Source: Nemertoderma westbladi
Lineage: Eukaryota; Xenacoelomorpha; Nemertodermatida; Nemertodermatidae
Length of the DNA stretch: 26,064 bases
Assembly (NCBI GenBank): GCA_032718475.1
Contig: JAUCBJ010005905.1
Location: forward strand, 1-26,064
Direction of reading: 5' to 3'
Shown here: piece by piece, positions 19,291-26,064 of the stretch
How positions within the stretch are numbered: position 1 is the stretch's first letter
Layout of the letters: each line of letters begins with the position of its first letter
The notes under the pieces: generated by a model
What the model was told of the DNA's origin: nothing
Databases searched by the model: none
Seen by the model: the letters and a program-made list of their open reading frames with translations, nothing else
Made by a program: the position numbers and the translations under genes

Positions 19291-19548
19291 ATGGATAACT
19301 TTGTTGAATCGCTGGAAGTTTTATCACGACATCTGAAACGGGAACATTTGTTCGTCTCGTCGGAACGCCAACATATCGTCTCGTTGAGAGACTCCGTATC
19401 CAAGTTAGCCTTTCGGGTTTTCCAAGCTACGTGGAGAACAAGTTGCCAACGGAATCATCTCAACAATGTTCTCAATAACCCCAACGATACAACCGACCCC
19501 CGGCATTATTATATTATAAATAATGTCGTATTTAAAGAGGCCTATAAG
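19291..19548 (+). CDS. GAPVD1: GAPVD1 (Gapex-5), coding exon 1
   Basis: This exon encodes 86 N-terminal residues. GAPVD1 couples a RasGAP-type domain to a C-terminal VPS9 domain that activates Rab5 and works in endocytosis and receptor trafficking. The peptide starts MDNFVESLEVLSRHLKREHL and contains FVSSERQHI and LAFRVFQATWR. These align with the vertebrate GAPVD1 N-terminus (LAHHLKQERLYVNSEKQLI and LYRTAWIAKQQ, from memory). The ATG at 19291 sits where the vertebrate start lies, giving an N-terminus about six residues longer. The exon ends at EAYK, AAG|GTTGGA, a rather weak donor. The phase-0 join to VLGCND in exon 2 reproduces the conserved YKQLGFQE region. The frame otherwise ends at a stop inside the adjacent element, so splicing here is required. 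Confidence 0.87.
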
Positions 19549-19726
19549 GTTGGATTCTCTATCAGTCTATCTATTCCTATCACCTGTAGGGGAAAGTGGG
19601 GGAATTAGAAACACTTTTTGGATTTTAAAAAATTAAAAGTGCCCTCATTTCTACACAAACATTCATAGAGGAAATATAACTATAGATTTGGAATCATGCA
19701 TCTCTCTGCTAACAATAGAACATCCT

Positions 19727-19771
19727 ATCTCGTCTGCCTATCACTATCTGGTAGTGACAGGCAGACGAGAT
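19727..19771. repeat. hairpin, 20-bp arms
   Basis: ATCTCGTCTGCCTATCACTA is followed after a 5-base loop by TAGTGACAGGCAGACGAGAT. The arms are complementary except at one position. A run of eight T follows. The hairpin lies inside the intron 1 transposon and is probably part of its architecture, not a bacterial-type terminator. Confidence 0.85.
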
Positions 19772-19789
19772 TTTTTTTAAGTCGAGATT

Positions 19790-19824
19790 GTTTCCATTTA
19801 CCCCACAATGGGGTAAATGGAAAC
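19790..19824. repeat. perfect inverted repeat of terminal-like motif
   Basis: GTTTCCATTTACCCC, five bases, then GGGGTAAATGGAAAC: perfect 15-bp arms. The motif resembles the element's own ends (GGGG..AAT..GAAAC), so it may be a nested pair of old termini or transposase-binding sites. Confidence 0.85.
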
Positions 19825-20431
19825 AGGGTTTGCCTCCCAATAGTTAAATCAACCAGAAATTCACATGGGGTAATTGGAATATTTCTAATTACCACATGGG
19901 AATGTAGATTAAATTGCGCACAATTTGATATATAACATGTCTATGTCATATGTTGCCACATATGTTTAATATTTAAAGTGTTTCACAAACCTTCAACAAT
20001 TAACAGAGATATGCATGTTTGTGAATAAAAGACATCCAGCAACAATATGGATATATGAAAACTAATTATTGCTCTTTATATAACTAAATTAAACTTAATT
20101 TATTTAAATTAAAATGAATTAGCTTAACTTAAATTAAAATTAGAATTTCTTGTTGGTTCAGCACAGCCCCATTCCCGCTTTTCCTATTACCACCAGATAT
20201 TGGGCCAATGTTTCCTCATTGCTTTTCCGAGAAAACATCTATGCACCTGACCTATATAATTAGCGATCACTATATTTAAGTTTCTTGTTCCCAGAGGGTA
20301 CCCCCAGGAATTCCAAAGTCTTCCGAATAGTGGCATGACCACTGGAAATGGTGCTTTAAGGCAGCAGATAGAGATTCCATAGAGTATGACGCCCAGGCAA
20401 CGCAGGCAGCCATGAAGTTTTGCGTAAAATT

Positions 20432-20650
20432 GAGGGAAAAGAGCAGGTTACAGAGGCTGGCTTTTCTAACCCAAACAATAAACGGCCACTTTCCCAAATG
20501 AGGGAAAGGAGCAGATTACAGAGGCATGCTTTTCTAACCAAAACAATAAACGGTCACTTTACCAATTGACAGATTGAGGGAAAGCAGCAGGTTACCTAGG
20601 TGGGCTATTCTAACCAAAACAATAAACGATTACTTTACCAATTGAGGGAA
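20432..20650. repeat. three tandem copies of a ~70-bp unit
   Basis: Copies start at about 20432, 20501 and 20576, each beginning GAGGGAAA(A/G/C)(G/C)AGCAG. Each continues through TTACAGAGG (diverged to TTACCTAGG in the third), CTAACCAAAACAATAAACG and CACTTTACCAATT, and a fourth copy starts and stops at 20645. The unit also exists at 16022-16085. The array is nested in the intron 1 transposon. Confidence 0.85.
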
Positions 20651-22034
20651 ACCATATGGTCAGACTTCTAGTCAGCTAGTAGTCATTAGTCACATGGTCA
20701 GACTGTCAGTAGTCACTCTATAACCAAAAAAATCAGGCACTCAAGCAATAGGCAGATAGGTACCGGTGCGCAGCTGTATGACAATTAGAAACTGTTGAAA
20801 AGGACGGTCCCCAAAGTAACAGGACCAGCTAAAAAAATTAATGTTTCCAATTACCCCATGGCACTAAAATTTGACCATTTTTAAATTATGTTGAACAAAC
20901 AAATTTTTAATTATGCTATCATTAAATTAGGTTGTCTACTGAATAGATGACATAATAAGCTTTAAATTAAGCTATTGCTTAAGATAATTGGAATAAGACA
21001 TCGCTCACAATCCATTTGTGAAGTTGCAAAAAAATAATCGAAAATTTGATTTTTTTTTCATCTTTTATACAATCAGCCATTTGACAATGAAGAAGTGAAA
21101 ATAAACGCCATATTCCTATTGGAAAAATAATCACCAATAATTTATCTCAATAAACATCAAAATTTCAAGTCTATACATACAAAAGCATGCATGTAGTAGC
21201 CATTGCTTCTAATTACACCAACCCCATGTTTCTAATTCCCCCACCTTCCCCTATTCAGCTAGTCTGTTTCTGTGTTTCTTTGTCCTACAATCAATCAGTG
21301 ATGCATGAATCAGATAATCCTTCAGTCAGTCGTCAGACACCGTACCGTACAGCCGTACCGGTACCGGTACTCGTTTAGTGACAGAGACCTGAGAGAGCTG
21401 AGACTGAGAAGTCTGAGAAGCCAGACTGAAATTGAAATTTGGTTTGAATTGAAATTATTGTCTAATTGATTACAAATATTTTACCAGCTGACCAGGCTGC
21501 CAGGGTTAGGGTAGTACTTAAGTTTGTTCATTCATTACGGTACTTCTTACTTCAGTAGGCCTACTTAATTCGTGGCTTCCAGGCTTCGTCTGTTCGGCTT
21601 CGTCAGCTCACGTCTACCTGTTACCTATCTACACGTGCGTAATTTAATTAAGTCTTATTATTGTCATTTTCACGTTTCGCTGACCTTGGACTTCTAACAG
21701 TCTTGTCTAAGTTGTAATCTACTTTATCTGTCTATTATCATTACTTACTACGTTACTAGGCTTACTCTTAAACCTCTTCATTATTTCTGGAAATAAATGC
21801 CACAAAAGGTGTAGGGATGTGATGATCGAAGTCGAACCATCAATCAAATCAATCCCACGTCCCATCCCATATAGGCCTACCGTTGACCGGTAATGATAAA
21901 GTATTTTTCATTTGTGTCCACTTCCCCCCGCACGCCCCCAGTATTGTTGTCAGTGTACCTCAAATCGTTTGTTTGTAACATTTTCTAGCGTATATAACCC
22001 GTGTCTCTATTAGTATATATTTACTAATTTACAG

Positions 22035-22787
22035 GTACTTGGCTGCAATGACGCGGTTTACGGTAACCTACTCACGGATTTACGACTCAACCCTAAACTA
22101 GTCTCCATGTGTCTCGTCACATGGAAACGAACCTCCAAGGACTTCTCGCTACTCAATTTGCTGTTCTCCTCGCTGTACGGCAGTTGTCTCCTGTCTGACG
22201 ACGAATCTCTAGTGATCGACCTCCTCAGACACCTCATAGAAGACGAACTAGTTCCTTCCGACAATATATCCACAATTATACGACGACACAACTCCATGTT
22301 CGCCCATCTATTTAAACTTTTTACCGAGTCTCATTTCCCGACTAGGTTGTTCGTCACCGCCGCACTGAATGACCCGGTACTGGAGGTTCTGAAACAAAGC
22401 CACCTGATACTGGAGACCGACGCAAACCGACTGTGCGAGACGCTGACGGACGCCGAACGCAGCCGCCGTTTCGGGGACCCGTCCGACGCAGTCGTCTTTG
22501 CGAGTCGCCTCTCCCGCTACTGCGAGGAGATGCGCTCGCAACTCGTCGAGTTCTGCGTTCAGTTCATCTCGAGTTTGGAGTCGAGTTGGCACGCGTTCCC
22601 TCCCGCGCTACGGGCCGTCGTCGGTTGCCTCAACGAGGCGCTGCAGCGGAAGTTGGGGGCCTCCAGCACCGAGTCTCTCGCCTTCGTTATGTCGAGTTTA
22701 ATCTGCCCCGCGATTATAAACCCCGAGCCCTACGGGGTCGTTATGGATATTTATATTACGGAGCGTTCCAGATTCAATCTCGTCCAG
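22035..22787 (+). CDS. GAPVD1: GAPVD1 (Gapex-5), coding exon 2 with RasGAP-like domain
   Basis: This exon encodes 251 residues (protein residues 87-337 if exons 1 and 2 join directly) between TTTACAG and CAG|GTGAGA, both phase 0. Motifs follow GAPVD1 order: VLGCNDAVYGNLL, LLFSSLYGSCLL (human TVFTSLYGNCIM), LRHLIEDEL, RRHNSMFAHLFKLF (human RRGTCAFSILFKLF), TRLFVTAALNDPVLEVL, LETDANRL, and the GAP core SSLICPAIINPEPYG, ending ERSRFNLVQ. An Arg pair sits where the RasGAP arginine finger falls. The FLR arginine preceding the CPA..NP motif is replaced by Ser (as in human GAPVD1, which has ACF). The exon is much more GC-rich than its flanks. The remaining RasGAP helices, the linker and the VPS9 domain lie to the right of the window. 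Confidence 0.95.
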
Positions 22788-22882
22788 GTGAGAGCTGTTC
22801 GTATCTCTATTTCTCTACCCGTTTAAGAGTTAACAATTTGGTCTTGAGTAAGTAAAGTAGTACTTTATATTTGCAGTACCTA

Positions 22883-22920
22883 TATTCTAGAATACTGTAT
22901 TACGGTATTCTAGAATACTG
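22883..22920. repeat. duplicated palindrome TATTCTAGAATACTG
   Basis: TATTCTAGAATACTG occurs at 22883-22897 and again at 22906-22920. Each contains the palindrome TATTCTAGAATA. The pair abuts the left end of the 15-bp repeat element. Confidence 0.85.
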
Positions 22921-24499
22921 AGCTGAGCAAGCCATTCTGACCAATAAAAATTTCCGGAGTAAAAATGTCGTGTGTAAAAATATCGAGTGTTGGAAAATAT
23001 CGAGAGTAAAAATATCGAGAGTAAAAATATCGAGAATAAAAATATCGAGTGTTGAAAAATATCGAGAGTAAAAATCTCGATAGTAAAAATATCGAGAGTA
23101 AAAATATCGAGAGTAAAAATATCGAGAGTAAAATTATCGGGAGTAAAAATATCGGGAGTAAAAATATCGAGAGTAAAATTATCGGGAGTAAAAATATCGG
23201 GAGTAAAAATATCGAGAGTAAAAATCTCGATAGTAAAAATCTCGATAGTAAAAATATCGAGAGTTAAAATATCGAGTGTTGAAAAATATCGGGAGTAAAA
23301 ATATCGAGAGTAAAAATCTCGATAGTAAAAATCTCTATAGTAAAAATCTCGATAGTAAAAATCTCGATAGTAAAAATCTCGATAGTAAAAATATCGGGAG
23401 TAAAAATATCGAGAGTAAAAATATCGAGTGTTGAAAAATATCGAGAGTAAAAATATCGAGAGTAAAAATATCGAGTGTTGAAAAATATCGAGAGTAAAAA
23501 TATCGAGACTAAAAATATCGAGAATAAAAATATCGAGTGTTGAAAAATATCGAAAGTAAAGATATCGAGTGTTGAAAAATCTCGAGAGTAAAAATCTCGA
23601 TAGTAAAAATCTCGATAGTAAAAATCTCGATAGTAAAAATCTCGATAGTAAAAATATCGAGAGTAAAAATATCGAGAGTAAAAATATCGAGTGTTGACAA
23701 ATATCGAGAGTAAAAATATCGAGAGTAAAAATATCGAGAGTAAAAATATCGAGTGTTGAAAAATATCGGGAGTAAAAATATCGAGAGTAAAAATATCGAG
23801 AATAAAAATATCGAGTGTTGAAAAATATCGAGAGTAAAAATATCGAGAGTAAAAATATCGAGAGTAAAAATATCGAGTGTTGAAAAATATCGGGAGTAAA
23901 AATATCGAGAGTAAAAATATCGAGAATAAAAATATCGAGTGTTGAAAAATATCGAGAGTAAAAATATCGAGAGTAAAAATCTCGATAGTAAAAATCTCGA
24001 TAGTAAAAATCTCGATAGAGAGTGGAAATATCGAGAGTGGAAATATCGAGAGTGGAAATATTGTGAACATTTAAAGGTGCGTTCACATAACGATGTGTAT
24101 GTAAGCGTAGAAGCGATGCAAATTTCAATTAGTCGTTAGTCACTTTATATCCACACATGCACATACACATACATACGTTATGTAAAGGCACCTTTATATA
24201 AATGATCATAATATTTTTATTCACAATATTTTTACTCTCGATATTTTTACTAGAAACTATCCTCCTAATCTTTAATATAAGATAAGTATTCATTCATATT
24301 AATTACAGAACCCTGGATATTATTTAAAACACTAATTTACGTACGGCCCCAGCAATAATTTTATATATTTCTCAACACTAATAACACTCAATATTTTTAC
24401 GGTTCTCGATATTTTTACTCTCGATATTTTTACTTTCGATATTTTTACTCTCGATATACTCGGGATATTTTTCAATGCTCGATATTTTGACTCAGCTCA
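22919..24499. mobile_element. fold-back-like structure of 15-bp repeats
   Basis: TGAGCTGAG (22919-22927) is mirrored by CTCAGCTCA (24491-24499). The left arm (about 22975-24060) is some 70 copies of GAGTAAAAATATCGA (15 bp) mixed with a 17-bp variant GTGTTGAAAAATATCGA. The same repeat in reverse orientation (CTCGATATTTTTACT) fills parts of 24220-24255 and 24390-24482. Variants include CTCGATAGT and ATCGGGAGT. Long arms of short tandem repeats in inverted orientation resemble Drosophila FB-type elements; the arms are very unequal. Long minus-strand frames here (DIFTL, SIFLL, RYFYS repeats) are open in all three frames merely because the repeat lacks stops. Confidence 0.6.
24074..24194. mobile_element. 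121-bp MITE nested in the 15-bp repeat structure
   Basis: The left end AAGGTGCGTTCACATAACG and the right end (reverse complement AAGGTGCCTTTACATAACG) match in 17 of 19 bases. TA flanks both sides (24072-24073 and 24195-24196). The interior is GTGTATGTAAGCG ... CACATGCACATACACATAC. It sits close to the point where the surrounding repeat changes orientation. Confidence 0.8.
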
Positions 24500-25080
24500 T
24501 ATTGTAACCCGGAGGAACCTCCGGGCTCCGGCTCCGGATGAAGTCTGGGATGGAGTACAAACAGGTCCCCCAAGAACTATGCCCGCCATTATACTTTTAT
24601 TAATATAATAAACACACATGGGTCAGAACACTGCTAATAAAACTTTATTATAAAAAAGTGAATTGAGGCATGCAAATTAATATTCGAAAATTTAAATATT
24701 GTCTTACATCGTATGCGCAGGTAGACCAGGCCTGGATGTATACAATGTGGTTCTTTATACGACGGTTGACTTTTTAAGGCGGGTGATAAAGCCTTATATG
24801 ACTGGTGCAGTAGCATTCATAGTACACTGTTAGCGATACACCCTGTGCAGATAGACCATCATTTACTTCGAGTTGAATTTTTATAAAGCTTTGAGCTAAT
24901 TATTTTTCCCATGGCGATGATGATATTCGATAGGGACAACAGATTAAATGGCAAAATCGCTATAATAATGACGATTATCTATTCTGAGCCATTATTAATT
25001 CTAGAATGTTGTGCACACTGTGCACATTCTGCGGCTGTTGTGTCGGCATGACGGCATCCACCGGTCGATAATATGATATT

Positions 25081-25245
25081 AGGCCAACTAACAGCTGTAC
25101 TTATCTAATAACTTATACTAACTCCAATTATAGGCCAATTAACCTGTACTTATCTACTAACTTACACTAACTATAATAGGCCAACTAACCTGTACTTATC
25201 TACTAACTTATATTAACTTATAATAGGCCAACTAACCTGTACTTA
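25081..25245. repeat. tandem repeat, 46-51 bp unit, about 3.5 copies
   Basis: AGGCCAACTAACCTGTACTT (with variants) starts at 25081, 25132, 25178 and 25225. Each is followed by ATCTACTAACTTA and TACTAACT words. No coding potential. Confidence 0.9.
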
Positions 25246-25801
25246 ATACTACACGTACACAGTGCTATACATCATATATAATAATAATACTACAGTGCAC
25301 ATAGTATATACTGGGTTAGTGTTTTAATTGAAACCCATCGTAACCCCACTGCGACACCCACCCACCCTGTGGAATGCCAACCCAGGGTGTATGGTACCTG
25401 CTCCGAGACCGGCTGAATGAAATCAACGTTGGATAACTATTTAAATCATTGTGGAAAAAGTGGAACTTTTCAACGTTTTGATCCGAGTTTATTATGTACC
25501 CAAGTGAGCGCAGCGAGGCAGGTTTACAATAAGGGACATAAAACCTGAATAGTGCCATTTTCACACACTGGTCTACGTAATATGTCAAACATACTGGCAT
25601 TCTGAAATTTCCCAGGTTGCGGATAGGGATAACAATTCACACATCGCACTAATTTCGATTGTGATTTGTCTGCTTAGGCTACTGTGTATTACATTAGATG
25701 TGTTATGTATTACATTACATTTCAATTCTGAAAACGGCTTAGAGCGATCTCTTTTAGTTCTCGAGTTATCCTGGAATATCTGTCTGGCAATCTGCCTGTC
25801 A

Positions 25802-25852
25802 AAAAGTAAGTAAGACAGACAGGTAGACAGGCGACCGACAGGACGGACAGAC
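25802..25852. repeat. CAGACAGG-type simple repeat
   Basis: ACAGACAGGTAGACAGGCG and related words follow an inverted partner TCTGTCTGGCAATCTGCC at 25781-25798. It is preceded by GTTCTCGAGTTATCCTGG, which looks like the end of an interspersed repeat, though I cannot name the family. Confidence 0.5.
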
Positions 25853-25962
25853 TACATTCCACCAAATATTAAAACTGACATCGGAAATGAAATCAGTACG
25901 GAGGGGAGGCCCTAAGAGGACATGAAATCCTCGTTTTTTTTTATTCTTCTTGGTATAGATTT

Positions 25963-26064
25963 CCGCTAACTCAATATATTGAGTTAGCGGAGATGTGTCT
26001 TCTAACTCAATATATTGAGTTAGCGAGCATGTGTCTTCCAACTCAATATATTGAGTTAGCGGGT
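25963..26064. repeat. 36-bp array of a 28-bp palindrome, runs off the edge
   Basis: 25963-25990 is a perfect 28-bp palindrome (CCGCTAACTCAATA joined to its reverse complement). Its core AACTCAATATATTGAGTT repeats at 25968, 26004 and 26040, giving a 36-bp unit. Spacers GAGATGTGTCTTCT and GAGCATGTGTCTTCC separate the cores. The array continues past the window. Confidence 0.95.

Larger units (their letters stand above)
19589..21251. mobile_element. 1.66-kb non-autonomous DNA transposon, TA target
   Basis: The left end GGGGAAAGTGGGGGAATTAG (then AAACA) is matched on the opposite strand by the right end at 21251 with one mismatch in 25. Both ends are flanked by TA (19587-19588 and 21252-21253), as for Tc1/mariner-like insertions. 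Terminal-like words recur inside: GGGGTAATTGGAA at about 19866, TTTCCAATTACCCC at about 20844, and TTCTAATTACACC at about 21206. Two strong hairpins lie near the left end (19727-19771 and 19790-19824). No transposase frame is present. It sits 40 bp past the exon 1 donor. Confidence 0.8.
19549..22034 (+). other. GAPVD1 intron 1
   Basis: The intron runs from GTTGGA after 19548 to TTTACTAATTTACAG before 22035 (2,486 bp). Two thirds of it is one terminal-inverted-repeat element (19589-21251). The remaining 21254-22034 is AT-rich with some TAGGCCTA words and no recognisable gene. The acceptor tract is pyrimidine-poor but ends in a good YAG. Confidence 0.8.
22788..26064 (+). other. GAPVD1 intron 2, start (partial)
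   Basis: The intron opens with GTGAGA and runs past the right window edge. No further exon is recognised in the 3.3 kb visible. It carries the 15-bp repeat element (22919-24499), a small hairpin GGAGGAACCTCC at about 24516, a 46-51 bp tandem repeat (25081-25245) and the palindromic array at the right edge. Confidence 0.75.

Noticed and set aside
19771-19780. Hairpin plus T run as a transcription terminator
   Set aside because: The locus is eukaryotic and the hairpin lies inside a transposon in an intron, so a Rho-independent terminator has no meaning here.
22058-22592. Minus-strand frames and the third plus-strand frame across GAPVD1 exon 2
   Set aside because: They are shadows of the GC-rich GAPVD1 coding exon, which has clear family similarity.
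22887-24128. 413-codon minus-strand frame with FTLDIF-type repeats
   Set aside because: The 15/17-bp repeat has no stops in any minus-strand frame, and the peptide changes frame at every 17-bp variant.
25624-25646. Vector-like lac operator word (GGGATAACAATTCACACA)
   Set aside because: It is one base short of the cloning-vector sequence and no other vector sequence surrounds it, so it is most likely chance.

Overview
This window is nuclear DNA from an animal. It is AT-rich, packed with tandem and inverted repeats, and holds the start regions of two intron-containing genes in divergent orientation. A marine invertebrate deuterostome (for example a tunicate or echinoderm) is plausible from the diverged but clearly animal proteins, the large first coding exon of the DOCK gene and the frequent TAGGCCTA motif. 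The sequence alone does not fix the species.

Layout. On the minus strand, reading right to left, a DOCK-family Rac/Rap guanine-nucleotide exchange factor (DOCK3/DOCK4 subfamily) begins at 7207. Coding exon 1 is 7207-6323 (SH3 domain plus helical N-terminal region) and exon 2 is 4305-4096. The gene leaves the window to the left through a 3.5-kb minisatellite of 36-bp units (1-3543). On the plus strand GAPVD1 (Gapex-5/RAP6, a RasGAP plus VPS9 Rab5 regulator) begins at 19291. Exon 1 is 19291-19548, exon 2 is 22035-22787 and carries much of the RasGAP-like domain, and the gene leaves the window to the right. All inferred splice junctions are phase 0 and join segments that align with known family members.

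The 12-kb spacer between the two starts holds repeats and dead genes: a long-armed inverted repeat (7559-8478), a frameshifted fragment of mitochondrial elongation factor Tu (8731-8977), a broken transposon-type integrase gene (about 10928-10249), a minisatellite with 13 CCAAT boxes at a 41-43 bp pitch (11030-11580), an unrecognised reading frame interrupted by amber codons (14203-13434), and several short fold-back elements.

The introns are also heavily colonised. DOCK intron 1 consists largely of a tandem repeat whose unit, read on the gene strand, is a consensus 5' splice site (CATACAGAG|GTGAGTAGGA). It includes a 378-bp tandem duplication that carries a second copy of the exon 1 end. GAPVD1 intron 1 holds a 1.66-kb terminal-inverted-repeat element next to the exon 1 donor. 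GAPVD1 intron 2 holds a fold-back-like structure built of 15-bp repeats.

Functionally, both genes regulate small GTPases (Rac/Rap activation by DOCK; Ras-type GAP and Rab5 activation by GAPVD1) in cytoskeletal and endocytic control. Their shared locus is worth noting, but nothing here proves co-regulation. The most unusual signals are the splice-donor satellite with its apparent capture of the exon boundary, and the regularly pitched CCAAT array.
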